A DNA stretch of 64,000 bases from Flavobacterium sp. Root935 (GCF_001429295.1 NZ_LMJL01000007.1:186381-250380); one strand, 5' to 3'. Positions 9,323 to 18,525 are shown, counted from the first letter of the stretch. A program made the numbers and translations. Notes: generated by a model from the letters alone, not told the origin.

Positions 9323-10036
9323 TTAAGAGAAAACTTCTTTTAAAATCTCTAAAGATTTAGGTTTTTTGAATCCTTCTAAATGCAGACTATAATAGTCAAT
9401 TAAAATTTTCAACAGTATTTGTCTCTCTGCAACATGAAAGATCTTGAGATCATTATCGAATTTTAAATCGAGTAGTTTTTTAAACAAATTGGTTTCGTGT
9501 TCAGATAGCACATTTCCTTTTTGGAAAAGCGTAAAAACACCTTCATTCATTTCAAAAAATGGCAGATCAACTTCTGAAAGTTCAGGATAAAAACCAAGGT
9601 ATTTTGTAATTTCTAAAAGCATTATTAAATGAAAGTTAGAAATTTCATCATGATGATCCAGCCATGTCAGCGCCGTTTCTAAAAAAACAAAAAGAGGTTC
9701 GTTTTTTTCTTCTTCCTGAATAGAATAATGAAGCATTTCTGAAAGAAACATTACCATTGTACTTTTCACAATATCTGTGTGAATGCTCTGAAAAGGAACT
9801 GCACTTTTTATTTCTTTGAAATTTTCTAAAGTTCCTTTATTCTTATGAACAGCCTCAATTTCTAAGATAGAAAACGGATGAAAGTAAGCAATCTTCTGAC
9901 TTGCTTTTCTGCTTGAAAAAGCATCGCGCACAAAATAAGATTTCAGTCCGCTGGAAAGTGTAAAGCATTTCACTATCAAGCTTTTTTCCTGAAATTTTAA
10001 AGACGAAATTACTATGGCTTTGGTTTTGACGAGCAA
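9323..10036 (-). CDS. recO: DNA repair protein RecO
   Basis: RecO helps load RecA onto SSB-coated single-stranded DNA in the RecFOR pathway. The N-terminal OB-fold is recognisable (MLVKTKAIVISSLKFQEKSLIVKCFT), followed by a helical domain. The 237-residue length fits the family. No four-cysteine zinc motif is visible, as in many Bacteroidota. The start at 10036 is a TTG codon; no in-frame ATG occurs close by and the protein's conserved N-terminus requires this start. porZ lies upstream on the same strand, separated by a 160-base repeat-filled spacer. recO next to porZ is a common arrangement in this phylum. Confidence 0.9.
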   Translation of the reverse strand: MLVKTKAIVISSLKFQEKSLIVKCFTLSSGLKSYFVRDAFSSRKASQKIAYFHPFSILEIEAVHKNKGTLENFKEIKSAVPFQSIHTDIVKSTMVMFLSEMLHYSIQEEEKNEPLFVFLETALTWLDHHDEISNFHLIMLLEITKYLGFYPELSEVDLPFFEMNEGVFTLFQKGNVLSEHETNLFKKLLDLKFDNDLKIFHVAERQILLKILIDYYSLHLEGFKKPKSLEILKEVFS

Positions 10037-10049
10037 TTTTAGATTTTTT

Positions 10050-10093
10050 GACTTCTTAGATATTAGACTTCTTAGATATTAGACTTCTTAGAT
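10050..10093. repeat. 16-bp tandem repeat, 2.75 copies
   Basis: The unit GACTTCTTAGATATTA occurs at 10050-10065 and 10066-10081, with a 12-base partial copy to 10093. The same words appear in the hairpin at 18424-18515. It lies between porZ and recO. Confidence 0.9.
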
Positions 10094-10100
10094 TTTTTAC

Positions 10101-10191
10101 TTTTCACTTTTCACTTTTCACTTTTTACTTTTCACTTTTGACTTTTCACTTTTCACTTTTCACTTTTCACTTTTCACTTTTCACTTTTCAC
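10101..10191. repeat. Heptamer array TTTTCAC x 13
   Basis: Thirteen consecutive 7-base units TTTTCAC fill this stretch, two of them with one substitution (TTTTTAC and TTTTGAC). On the transcribed minus strand the RNA would be a run of GUGAAAA. It fills the spacer directly downstream of porZ and upstream of recO. It is not long enough, and lacks spacers, to be CRISPR. Confidence 0.95.
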
Positions 10192-10198
10192 TTTCAGA

Positions 10199-12484
10199 CT
10201 AACGTATAATCATAACTTTCTTAACCTTAGTTTCGCTGCCGTCTTGTGCTGATATAAAAACCATATAAACGCCAGAAGCTACTTTATATTTACCAAAAGC
10301 GGTTGTATCCCACTCTATTGTTCCCCCAGAAGATGTTATTTCAAAAACCAGGTTTCCTTCGATATCTGTGATTTTGACATTGGCTTTATCAATTAAACCA
10401 GCAACTTTCACTGTTCCTGAGTAAGCAGGACGAACTGGATTTGGATAAACATAAACATTATTCAAATTATCGTTTGCTCCTGTTGCTATTCCATTAAACG
10501 AAACCATTCCTTTATTGGTCGCAATAAAGACTTCACCCGTTTTGCTATTTATTTTAATGTCGTTTACATAATTACTCGGCAAGGGAGAATTATTTATCGT
10601 AAAATGATATTTGGTTTCCTGACCATTTGGAGAAACCATAAAAACTCCCGAATCTGCTGTTCCTATCCATTTATTATTGGCTCCATCAACTGCTATAGAA
10701 GTAATAAATTGCTCATAAAGTAATTCTTGCGCTAAATCATCTTCTTCAATAATTATCGGATTTGCTTTTAACTGACTTTCCGACTGAAAGTTCCCAACAT
10801 TCGATAAAACTCGTAAACCTTTTGTAGTTCCTATCCAAAGCTGATTTTTTGTATCAAGTGCTATACTTCTAACGTCTGCAATTGGCAGATTGCCGACGTC
10901 GGTGCCGAAAGTCATTTTTTTAAATGTATTTGTAGTTTCATTAAAACCTACAACACCATCTCTATTAGTTCCGATCCATTTTACATTATTTCGATCCACA
11001 GCTATGCTTGAATAACTAATATTTTCGGCATTACCAAAAATTGAAGTCATTGGGTAGCTTCCCCATTGACCATTTGTTTTTAAAACCTTCAGTCCATTTT
11101 TGATTCGGCTGTTCGTAATCCAAAGATTTCCAGATTTATCAAAAGCATTTGCATTTATACGAACATCTATATAATCTGCGCCAGCATTTGTAATTGATTC
11201 TAAGCCGCTGTTTTTTTCATTATATAAAAAATTCGGCACTTCGTTTTCAATCTTTAGTAATCCAGAAAAGAAGGAACTAGCATAAACTTGCTTTTCATTA
11301 TTTGGATTTATTATAACTCTCGTAATTGATTTCGCATCATAAACTTCAGAATATGGGATATTCAGCCACCCTGAAACATTGTATCGGCTAATTCCGTAAC
11401 TATCTAAAGGATACGGATCATATGATGTGTCATAATCTCCATATACAGCCCACAAAGTATTTGGACTTACATCTATTGAAAAAATATTATTTTTTACTGG
11501 CCCTGCTGGTGTATTGTTTTCAAAACTTGCTGTATTACTGAGTGCAGAAACAAACAATCCTTTTTCTTTTGTTCCAATGAAAATCTGATCTCCAACTGCT
11601 GTCGCACAGCTAAAATTTAAGGTATTATCTAAAACTTGGGAATTTGTAATCTGTCGATTTAAAACCATTTGATTATTATACACATACACTGTATTTGCAG
11701 TTGTAACAAACAAATTATGATTTTTTGCCCTCACATCAACTGCAGCTTGAGGCAACTGGGAGAAACCTATAAAAGTATTGGAATTAAATCGATGAATATA
11801 TCCAGAATCGTTTACAGCAATAAGTTCTGTATCCAGAGCTTCTACACCAGACCAATTTCCTGTATTCACAACTGTCCATTGATTGTAATCTATAAGATTT
11901 GCATTTGTACTATCGGCTCTTCTGATACCGCTGGAAGTTGCGGCAAAAATAAATCCATTAAAAAAAGTGGTTTGTTTGACACTAATTTCGGCTCCGTTAT
12001 CACCAATAAAATAGGTATCACCAAACTGAGAAGTATTTAAATTAAACTGAACAATTCCGAAATCGCACGAAACATAAACCAAACCATTATGTTCCATAAA
12101 ATGATTGATTTTTTTCAAATTTGCCGGCAGCTGCTTATTAATTATATCTACAATTTTTAATATACTTCCGTCGGTTTCGTTAATTAAAATCATCAAACCA
12201 TTTTCATAACCGACTATTGTTTTCTTGAATGTTTCACTATAATAAACTGCAGCAATAGTCTGTCCCGATAATCCGTCAACTGTAGTTATGGTTTTTAAAA
12301 CATTTGTTGTGGTGTTTTTTGAAAACAATGCATTTTCTGAAGCTGCAAAAACAGTTGTTGAAGATTCTGCAACATCTTTTATTTCATTAAAAGAAAAATA
12401 TCCCAGCCAAGACGATTTATTCTGCGCCTGACAAAATTGTATTAGTACTAAAAATAAAACGCAGAAAGCTATTTTCTTCATCAT
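10199..12484 (-). CDS. porZ: PorZ-type propeller protein of type IX secretion
   Basis: PorZ is a surface protein of the type IX secretion system and works with the sortase-like attachment complex. The 761-residue protein has a signal peptide (MMKKIAFCVLFLVLIQFCQAQ), then two seven-bladed beta-propeller regions built from repeats such as KWIGTNRDGVVGF, LWIGTTKGLRVLS and KWIGTADSGVFMV. The C-terminal domain (VYVYPNPVRPAYSG...GVYMVFISAQDGSETKVKKVMI) resembles a T9SS sorting domain. The position next to recO supports the PorZ call over a generic two-component propeller protein. Transcription runs toward recO. Confidence 0.85.
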   Translation of the reverse strand: MMKKIAFCVLFLVLIQFCQAQNKSSWLGYFSFNEIKDVAESSTTVFAASENALFSKNTTTNVLKTITTVDGLSGQTIAAVYYSETFKKTIVGYENGLMILINETDGSILKIVDIINKQLPANLKKINHFMEHNGLVYVSCDFGIVQFNLNTSQFGDTYFIGDNGAEISVKQTTFFNGFIFAATSSGIRRADSTNANLIDYNQWTVVNTGNWSGVEALDTELIAVNDSGYIHRFNSNTFIGFSQLPQAAVDVRAKNHNLFVTTANTVYVYNNQMVLNRQITNSQVLDNTLNFSCATAVGDQIFIGTKEKGLFVSALSNTASFENNTPAGPVKNNIFSIDVSPNTLWAVYGDYDTSYDPYPLDSYGISRYNVSGWLNIPYSEVYDAKSITRVIINPNNEKQVYASSFFSGLLKIENEVPNFLYNEKNSGLESITNAGADYIDVRINANAFDKSGNLWITNSRIKNGLKVLKTNGQWGSYPMTSIFGNAENISYSSIAVDRNNVKWIGTNRDGVVGFNETTNTFKKMTFGTDVGNLPIADVRSIALDTKNQLWIGTTKGLRVLSNVGNFQSESQLKANPIIIEEDDLAQELLYEQFITSIAVDGANNKWIGTADSGVFMVSPNGQETKYHFTINNSPLPSNYVNDIKINSKTGEVFIATNKGMVSFNGIATGANDNLNNVYVYPNPVRPAYSGTVKVAGLIDKANVKITDIEGNLVFEITSSGGTIEWDTTAFGKYKVASGVYMVFISAQDGSETKVKKVMIIR

Positions 12485-12546
12485 TATAATGTATTCGGAT
12501 AGACAAATATACTACAAACGAGATTATTTAATTTTTGGTGGAATAA

Positions 12547-12590
12547 AAAATGCCTCCGAATATCTTCTAAAAGATAATCGAAGGCATTTT
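12547..12590 (-). terminator. Terminator of gdhA
   Basis: AAAATGCCT (12547-12555) pairs with AGGCATTTT (12582-12590), and an inner stem around TATCTT/AAGATA extends it with a small bulge. On the minus strand the stem is followed by a T run, directly after the gdhA stop. Confidence 0.85.
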
Positions 12591-12608
12591 AACATTGCAA
12601 TTAAATTT

Positions 12609-13952
12609 TTAAACTACACCTTGTGCAAGCATAGCATCGGCAACTTTAACAAATCCGGCAATGTTCGCTCCTTTTACATAGTTTACATATCCGTCTTCTT
12701 CTGCACCGTATTTTTTACATTGGTTGTGAATTCCAACCATGATATCTTTCAAACGTAAATCAACCTCTTCACTAGTCCAGTTTAAACGGATAGAATTTTG
12801 AGTCATTTCTAATCCAGAAGCAGCAACACCACCAGCATTTGCCGCTTTTCCTGGAGCAAATAATACTTTATTATCTAAGAAAAGTTTAATAGCATCTAAT
12901 GTAGAAGGCATATTTGCAGCTTCAGTAACACATAAAACACCATTATCGATTAATTTTTGAGCATCATCTCCATTTAACTCATTTTGTGTAGCACATGGAA
13001 TTGCGATATCTACTTTTACTTCCCAAGGGCTTTTTCCTTTATGGAATACAGCATTTGGATATTTCTCCAAATATCTCTCTGCTCTATTGTCTCCAGTCGC
13101 TCTCATTTCAAGCATATGGTCAATTTTTTCGCCAGAGATTCCTTCTTCATCATAAATATATCCATCAGGACCAGAAATCGTAAGAACTTTTCCTCCAAGT
13201 TCGTTAACTTTTAAGGCAACTCCCCAAGCCACATTTCCGAATCCAGAAATTGCTACTCTTTTACCTTTTACTTCGTGGCCAATTGTGCGTAACATTTGAT
13301 CTGTAAAATAAACTACTCCGTATCCTGTAGCTTCTGGTCTAATTAATGAACCTCCGTAAGCTAAACCTTTTCCAGTTAAAACTCCTGTAAATTCATTTCT
13401 GATTCTTTTATATTGTCCAAATAAATATCCAATTTCTCTTGCTCCAACACCAATATCTCCAGCAGGAACATCAAGATCTGGACCAATATGACGGCATAAT
13501 TCTGTCATAAATGATTGACAGAAACGCATAATTTCTGCATCAGATTTTCCTTCTGGATCAAAATCAGAACCACCTTTTCCACCTCCCATCGGAAGTGTAG
13601 TAAGACTGTTTTTGAATACTTGTTCGAAAGCCAAGAATTTCAAAACTGATAAATTTACAGAGTGATGAAATCTAATTCCACCTTTATAAGGTCCGATTGC
13701 AGAGTTCATTTGAATTCTAAAACCTCTGTTTACAATGATCTCGCCTTTGTCATCTACCCAAGGAACTCTAAAAATTATAGAACGTTCTGGTTCTGCAATT
13801 CTTAGAAGTATATTTTTACCATCATATTTTTTGCGCTCAGATATGAAGGGAATTACTGTTTCTGCAAATTCTCTAACTGCTTGAAGAAATTCTGGCTCAT
13901 TTGGATTTTTTGACTCAACTAGAGCCATAAATTCATTTATTTTTTGTTCCAT
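12609..13952 (-). CDS. gdhA: Glutamate dehydrogenase, hexameric type
   Basis: The enzyme interconverts 2-oxoglutarate plus ammonia with glutamate, linking nitrogen assimilation with the TCA cycle. The 447-residue length fits the small hexameric, usually NADP-linked class. The catalytic region PMGGGKGGSDFDP with the active lysine is at residues 120-132, PAGDIGVGAREIGYL follows, and the Rossmann glycine motif GFGNVAWG lies near 238. The gene stands alone with its own terminator. A TATCTTTG box at 14041-14048 and a palindrome at 14018-14029 precede it. Confidence 0.95.
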   Translation of the reverse strand: MEQKINEFMALVESKNPNEPEFLQAVREFAETVIPFISERKKYDGKNILLRIAEPERSIIFRVPWVDDKGEIIVNRGFRIQMNSAIGPYKGGIRFHHSVNLSVLKFLAFEQVFKNSLTTLPMGGGKGGSDFDPEGKSDAEIMRFCQSFMTELCRHIGPDLDVPAGDIGVGAREIGYLFGQYKRIRNEFTGVLTGKGLAYGGSLIRPEATGYGVVYFTDQMLRTIGHEVKGKRVAISGFGNVAWGVALKVNELGGKVLTISGPDGYIYDEEGISGEKIDHMLEMRATGDNRAERYLEKYPNAVFHKGKSPWEVKVDIAIPCATQNELNGDDAQKLIDNGVLCVTEAANMPSTLDAIKLFLDNKVLFAPGKAANAGGVAASGLEMTQNSIRLNWTSEEVDLRLKDIMVGIHNQCKKYGAEEDGYVNYVKGANIAGFVKVADAMLAQGVV

Positions 13953-14017
13953 ATTTGAAATAAATTTTCAGATAATTTGATTTAATTTTCAGTTTTCCAA
14001 CCTAAATCTCAGTTTAA

Positions 14018-14048
14018 GAAAACGTTTTCGTTTTAACACACAAAGATA
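14018..14048 (-). promoter_or_regulatory. gdhA promoter box with palindromic operator
   Basis: On the minus strand TATCTTTG (14048-14041) matches the Bacteroidota -7 element. A 12-bp perfect palindrome GAAAACGTTTTC (14018-14029) lies about 12 bases downstream of it, around the expected start of transcription, which suits a repressor site. A near-identical site lies upstream of pgi at 46537. The 322-base gap to the next gene otherwise shows only direct repeats of TTTACATG at 14130 and 14144. Confidence 0.5.
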
Positions 14049-14221
14049 TATCAAATTCTGATTCGAAGTTATATTTTTCACTTTTTTGAATCGATTTGTG
14101 TTTTTTTCAAGCATTACAAAAAAACTCATTTTACATGTAGGTGTTTACATGCAAATCGCCTTTTAAAAGTTAGTAAATTAAGTATTTTGCTAGTTATTTT
14201 TCAATAGACCGATTTAATATT

Positions 14222-14250
14222 TTGAATCGATTAGGTTTTTTATATATTTG
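14222..14250 (+). promoter_or_regulatory. Promoter of the THC0290_0291-like gene
   Basis: TTG (14222-14224), an 18-base spacer and TATATTTG (14243-14250) match the flavobacterial promoter consensus. The ATG at 14275 follows after a short leader. This also shows that upstream in-frame TTG at 14248 is part of the promoter, not a start codon. Confidence 0.7.
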
Positions 14251-14274
14251 CCGAGATTTGTAAGCCCCTACGAA

Positions 14275-15069
14275 ATGTCTAAACACCTATTTATCACATT
14301 ATTTGCCTTCTTTGGTATATCAACCGCGGCATCAGCGCAATCAAACCTAGCCCAAGAGATAGGAGTCTATGCAGGACCTGTTACTTTACAGTCCGATTTT
14401 GGCGAAAGAAGCAACTTCGACACCAACGTTGGAAACTCAGGTTTTGGTATCGGAATTATGCACTTTATCAACTTTTCTGCTGCAAATAACAGAGAAAGTT
14501 TCTTTACAGAACATTTTAAAGTGCGCTCTGAACTTGCTTTCAGCAGAACTAATTTGAAACATTATGGCCAGTGGGTGGAAAGAAAGCCTGACGGACTATT
14601 TGCCCAGCAGCTTAAAAACATGCACGCAAGTTCTACTACTTTAGGTCTTGGAGCTCAATTAGAATTTTCTCCTTTTATGAAAATTCATGACTTCGAAAAC
14701 ACAATTGGTAGTTTCAGCCCGTATGGTAGTGTAGGTTTTCAAGTAAGCTATTATTCTACAAAAATCGGTTCACATTTAGGAGACATAACTCTTCCAAATG
14801 TAACTCCAGGAAAATACCTGACCCCATCTGATGGTCGTGCACATGGTTTTTCTAGTGAGAGCGGAGTAGTATTATCTGCAACAGCAGCAATTGGAGTACA
14901 TTATAAATTAACCACAATGAGTGATTTAATGTTTGAAACTCGTTTTCAAATGTATAACTCAGATTGGATTGATGGATTAAACCCAAACAAAGACATTTAC
15001 AAAGAAAACAAATCAAATGACTGGCAGGTTTGGTTTAACTTTGGATATATTTATTACTTAGAATTCTAA
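14275..15069 (+). CDS. THC0290_0291-like outer-membrane beta-barrel protein
   Basis: The protein begins with a signal peptide (MSKHLFITLFAFFGISTAASAQ) and continues as about 240 residues of alternating strands ending in an aromatic residue (FGYIYYLEF), typical of a small outer-membrane barrel. It resembles the flavobacterial family named after THC0290_0291. Its function is not known to me. The start at 14275 is chosen because the longer frame begins with TTG inside the promoter. It is transcribed alone and ends at the bidirectional hairpin at 15093. Confidence 0.75.
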   Translation: MSKHLFITLFAFFGISTAASAQSNLAQEIGVYAGPVTLQSDFGERSNFDTNVGNSGFGIGIMHFINFSAANNRESFFTEHFKVRSELAFSRTNLKHYGQWVERKPDGLFAQQLKNMHASSTTLGLGAQLEFSPFMKIHDFENTIGSFSPYGSVGFQVSYYSTKIGSHLGDITLPNVTPGKYLTPSDGRAHGFSSESGVVLSATAAIGVHYKLTTMSDLMFETRFQMYNSDWIDGLNPNKDIYKENKSNDWQVWFNFGYIYYLEF

Positions 15070-15092
15070 CAGAATTTTAAATCTCAAAATAT

Positions 15093-15140
15093 AAAAAATC
15101 CCAAATTCCAAAATATTACAATTGGAATTTGGGATTTTTT
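15093..15140. terminator. Bidirectional hairpin between convergent genes
   Basis: AAAAAATCCCAAATTCCA (15093-15110) and its exact complement (15123-15140) form a perfect 18-bp stem with A/T runs on both ends. It serves both convergent genes and belongs to the same word family as 3192-3256 and 30005-30047. Confidence 0.85.
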
Positions 15141-15157
15141 TATTTGGGAATTTCTCT

Positions 15158-16300
15158 CTAAGATAAAGCCTGTTCTAAATCAGCAATTAAATCATCAGCA
15201 TCTTCAATACCAACACTTAGTCGAACTAAATCATCGGTAATACCAACTTCTGCTCTTTTATCGGCAGGAATTGATGCGTGTGTCATTAAAGCTGGATGAT
15301 TGGCTAGTGATTCAACTCCACCAAGCGATTCTGCCAAAGTAAATACTTTTAGCTTTTCTAAAAACGCTATTGAATCTTCTTTTTTCCCTGATTTAAAATC
15401 AAACGAAACCATTCCGCCAAAAGCTTTCATTTGCTTTTTAGCAATTTCGTGAAACGGATGACTTTTTAAACCTGGATAATAAACCGTTTTTATTTTTGGG
15501 TGATTACTTAAATATTCAACTACTTTTTCGCCATTTTCGCAGTGTCTTTGCACCCTTAAAGCCAAAGTTTTGATTCCTCTTAAAACTAAAAAACTGTCCA
15601 TTGGTCCAAGTGTCGCACCAGTTGCAAATTGCTGAAAATGCAGTTGTTCTCCAAGTTCTTTGTCTTTTACAATTAATGCGCCCGCAATAACATCAGAATG
15701 TCCTCCTAAATATTTCGTTGCTGAATGCATAACAATATCTGCTCCTAAATCTAATGGTTTTTGCAAATATGGCGTTGCAAAAGTATTGTCCACCGCAAGA
15801 AGAATTTTCTTTTCTTGAGTAATTTTTGCAATTTCTTGAATATCGGCCAATTTCATCAATGGATTTGTCGGCGTTTCTACCCAGATTAATTTTGTGTTTT
15901 CGTTGATTAAACTTTTGAATTTTTCAATATCAGTCATATCAACAAAATGAAATTTAATTCCTGAATCTTTATAAATTCGAGAGAACATTCTATAAGTTCC
16001 ACCGTATAAATCATCCATTGCAATAATTTCGTCACCCGCTTTAAAAGATCTTAAAACACAGTCTGTTGCTGCAAGACCAGACGAAAATGCTAATCCGCGA
16101 GTTCCGTTTTCGATACTTGCCAAAGCTTCTTCCAATGCTGTACGCGTAGGGTTTGATGCTCTGCTGTATTCGTAATCTGCCAAAGGTTTCCCTGGACTTG
16201 TCTGAATAAAAGTTGACGTTTGGTATACTGGCGGCATAACTGCTCCTGTAGATGGATCATGGTGCTGTCCTCCATGTATAACTTTTGTATTAAATTTCAT
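15158..16300 (-). CDS. Cystathionine gamma-synthase/lyase-type PLP enzyme
   Basis: This is a Cys/Met-metabolism PLP-dependent enzyme of about 380 residues. The PLP lysine is in HSATKYLGGHSD. Other family sequences are YEYSRASNPTR near the N-terminus and VETPTNPLMKLADI before the PLP-binding aspartate region. Sequence alone does not separate cystathionine gamma-synthase (MetB), beta/gamma-lyase or homocysteine-forming relatives. The ATG at 16300 (MKFNTKVIHGGQ) is preferred to a TTG at 16336 because the extra 12 residues overlap the promoter box. It is divergent from the DUF3298-like lipoprotein gene. Confidence 0.9.
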   Translation of the reverse strand: MKFNTKVIHGGQHHDPSTGAVMPPVYQTSTFIQTSPGKPLADYEYSRASNPTRTALEEALASIENGTRGLAFSSGLAATDCVLRSFKAGDEIIAMDDLYGGTYRMFSRIYKDSGIKFHFVDMTDIEKFKSLINENTKLIWVETPTNPLMKLADIQEIAKITQEKKILLAVDNTFATPYLQKPLDLGADIVMHSATKYLGGHSDVIAGALIVKDKELGEQLHFQQFATGATLGPMDSFLVLRGIKTLALRVQRHCENGEKVVEYLSNHPKIKTVYYPGLKSHPFHEIAKKQMKAFGGMVSFDFKSGKKEDSIAFLEKLKVFTLAESLGGVESLANHPALMTHASIPADKRAEVGITDDLVRLSVGIEDADDLIADLEQALS

Positions 16301-16333
16301 ATAGTTATAAGTTTTAAATCTATAATTGTTGTA

Positions 16334-16382
16334 CAAATTTACCGCTTAATTTATTTTATCGCGACACAACTTCTTACCTTTG
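16334..16382. promoter_or_regulatory. Divergent promoter boxes
   Basis: TAAATTTG on the minus strand (16341-16334) serves the PLP enzyme gene, and TACCTTTG on the plus strand (16375-16382) serves the lipoprotein gene. Both fit TAnnTTTG. The -33 elements are not clear. Confidence 0.5.
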
Positions 16383-16404
16383 TATATAATTAACACTTTT
16401 TGAT

Positions 16405-17148
16405 ATGAAAAATTACATATTTATAATCTTTTTGTGTTTGATTTTTACAAGTTGCAAAAAAGAGCTTTCATTTGAGAATGAAAGGTTTGAAGAAAAATCT
16501 AATATTCCGTGCAAAACTGATTGTCCGGAAATCACAATAGAAGTTCCAGTTGCCAAAAATATTAAAGTAATATCAGACAGCATTAATAAGAAAGTTTTCT
16601 CTGTAATAAAGGAGATTGTTTTTTTTGGTGAAGATTCAACACAAGTCAATGACTACAAATCATTGTCTAAATCTTTTATTGCTTCGTATGAAGAAATGCG
16701 TCAAAAATTCCCAAATGACACTTTTGGATGGGAGGCGAAAATAATTGGCAATGTTGAATTTCAATCTGATTCGATTTTAAATCTTAAAATTGATCATTAC
16801 ACCTTTACCGGCGGTGCACATGGTTATCAAGGTTATCGTTCCCTATTATTTAATGCGAAAACTGGAAAAACAATATTCAACAATCAATTATTTAAAAACG
16901 AAAAAGATTTTAAGGCCTTCGCCGAAAAAGCATTTCGGGCAAAATACAAAATACCAGCAGAAGCGAATATTAATGCAACAGGTTTAATGTTTGAAAATGA
17001 TAAATTTCAGCTGCCGCAAAACATATTTTATACTTCAGAAGGTCTGCTCTTATATTACAACTCATATGAAGCCGCTTCATATGCAGATGGTCCAAAAGAA
17101 ATTTTGTTCCCTTATGATGAAGTCAATAAGTACTTGAATTTTCATTAA
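16405..17148 (+). CDS. Lipoprotein with DUF4163/DUF3298-like domains
   Basis: The protein starts with a lipoprotein signal (MKNYIFIIFLCLIFTSC), so it is probably anchored in the envelope. The rest resembles the PdaC/RsiV-type DUF4163-DUF3298 layout, with the diagnostic THGG-like segment YTFTGGAHGYQGYRSLLFNAKTGK near residue 132 and a C-terminal LFPYDEVNKYL stretch. No catalytic residues are evident. Its role is unknown; relatives bind ligands or peptidoglycan. It converges on the AlbA-type gene across a spacer full of palindromes. Confidence 0.75.
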   Translation: MKNYIFIIFLCLIFTSCKKELSFENERFEEKSNIPCKTDCPEITIEVPVAKNIKVISDSINKKVFSVIKEIVFFGEDSTQVNDYKSLSKSFIASYEEMRQKFPNDTFGWEAKIIGNVEFQSDSILNLKIDHYTFTGGAHGYQGYRSLLFNAKTGKTIFNNQLFKNEKDFKAFAEKAFRAKYKIPAEANINATGLMFENDKFQLPQNIFYTSEGLLLYYNSYEAASYADGPKEILFPYDEVNKYLNFH

Positions 17149-17170
17149 ATATTTTAAATTAAATAAATTC

Positions 17171-17224
17171 AGCATCTACACAATTTTTGTAGATATGCTG
17201 GATGTAGACGCACTGCAGTGCGTC
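17171..17224. repeat. Two palindromes between convergent genes
   Basis: AGCATCTACA (17171-17180) pairs with TGTAGATATGCT (17189-17200). Next comes the perfect 18-bp palindrome GACGCACTGCAGTGCGTC (17207-17224), which has relatives at 31976-31993 and 31823-31849. Both lie between the convergent genes ending at 17148 and 17274 and may terminate them. Confidence 0.85.
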
Positions 17225-17273
17225 TCTACAGAAAAACCTTTGTCACTTTGTTTCTCTGAACCTCTGCACCTCT

Positions 17274-18419
17274 TTATTGAACATCATACTTCATTTTACG
17301 TAAAACACGAAGTGCTTCTTTAAAAGAAGAATAAACATTTTTATAAGGTTTTAAAAGCAATTTGGCATCTATGAGCTTTTGTCTTGCTTCTTCAAAACCA
17401 TTTAAATGACAAATCATAAACGTAGAAGGCAGGTTTTCTAAATCCTTCATTTCACGTTCAGACAATATGATATTTTTTTGAAGTTTAGCCAACAAAGCCA
17501 TATTCGCATTGTATATATGATACAACATTTTTCTGTTGAATTCTGGCGGCTGAAAAAGCATTTGACGGTCTATTTTATAGTAACCATTGTCAAAAAAATG
17601 AATAGTTTGTTCTTCCAGCGGATAATAACTCGTTTTATCATTTAAGCCAAGCGGCACATATTCTGTAATCGTAAAACTATCATCATCATAAAAAATGGTG
17701 ACAACATCCTGCGCAGAATAGAAAAGTTTAATCTGCTCATTAATTAGTTCGATATCAACTCGTGACAAATACGTTTTATCCCGTAATTTTTTGGGAACAC
17801 CAGCCCAGCAAATCACAAATAATTCTTTAAAAACATGATATTTCGGCGACATATCTTTATGCCTGAAATTCATAAAATCAATAACACCGTCTAAAGTATA
17901 TTGAATGCTGTTTCGAGAACTATTTTCAATTCCGATTACAGTTTCTGTATTCTGATAGTTTTTTTCAACCTCTTCCCCACTTTCCAGCGAAATCGAATTA
18001 CTGCCTCGCCTTATAAAAACACTATTAGCAAGAATGGTATGAATTCCTTTTTTAAAATAAGAAACTTTACTTTTTGGTTTTATAGTAACCAGACCAATCA
18101 CTTTATCTTTTGGAAGATTTGGAAAAGGGACATTTTCGTATTGAATTTTAGGCGGATTTTCTAAAAAAGCATTTACAAGATTCTGAATTCGGCTGTCATC
18201 AAAAAAATCATCGCCGACAATTTCATTATCCTGATCTTCGACTCCAACAACGATATAAGAATTATTATTGGGATTTGAGTTTGACAATGCACAAATGTGT
18301 TTGAGAAACTTGCCTTTTCCTTCTCGAGAATGAAGATTCAGCTGCCTTTTTTTATCATAAAAACTGCTCTCATCATTGTGAGCAAGCAAATTCTTTATCA
18401 AAAGGCGTTTATTAATCAT
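17274..18419 (-). CDS. AlbA/Schlafen-type ATP-binding domain protein
   Basis: The 381-residue protein has an N-terminal AlbA_2 (Schlafen-like) domain. Its typical elements are ESSFYDKKRQLNL, GKGKFLKHICALSNS, and NNNSYIVVGVEDQDNEIVGDD, ending near FIRRGSNSISL at about residue 140. The C-terminal 230 residues are not recognised. Proteins with this domain are often regulators or nucleic-acid-linked ATPases, but no role can be given here. The start is an ATG at 18419. The upstream SDR gene is on the same strand, separated by a long hairpin. Confidence 0.75.
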   Translation of the reverse strand: MINKRLLIKNLLAHNDESSFYDKKRQLNLHSREGKGKFLKHICALSNSNPNNNSYIVVGVEDQDNEIVGDDFFDDSRIQNLVNAFLENPPKIQYENVPFPNLPKDKVIGLVTIKPKSKVSYFKKGIHTILANSVFIRRGSNSISLESGEEVEKNYQNTETVIGIENSSRNSIQYTLDGVIDFMNFRHKDMSPKYHVFKELFVICWAGVPKKLRDKTYLSRVDIELINEQIKLFYSAQDVVTIFYDDDSFTITEYVPLGLNDKTSYYPLEEQTIHFFDNGYYKIDRQMLFQPPEFNRKMLYHIYNANMALLAKLQKNIILSEREMKDLENLPSTFMICHLNGFEEARQKLIDAKLLLKPYKNVYSSFKEALRVLRKMKYDVQ

Positions 18420-18423
18420 TATT

Positions 18424-18515
18424 TAGACTCCTTAGAAAGTTAGATTTTAGACTTCTTAGATATTGGTTTTCAGATTTCTAAATTAATCTAAAGATCTAAC
18501 TTTCTAAGAAGTCTA
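18424..18515. repeat. 22-bp-arm hairpin in the spacer
   Basis: The arms at 18424-18445 and 18494-18515 (TAGACTCCTTAGAAAGTTAGAT and complement) differ at one base. The loop contains more copies of the AGACTTCTTAGATATT word that is tandemly repeated at 10050-10093. It lies between the SDR gene and the AlbA-type gene. Confidence 0.85.
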
Positions 18516-18525
18516 TCAATCTAAT

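Noticed and set aside
10101-10191. CRISPR-like regular repeats
   Set aside because: The 7-base units are directly adjacent with no spacers, so this is a simple tandem array.
12489-12758. Plus-strand 89-codon frame between porZ and gdhA
   Set aside because: It runs through the gdhA terminator and into the antisense of gdhA, without any recognisable protein character.
17274-18419. Defence-system Schlafen/AlbA gene
   Set aside because: The AlbA-type domain is present, but neighbours are ordinary metabolic genes and no toxin or restriction partner is visible.
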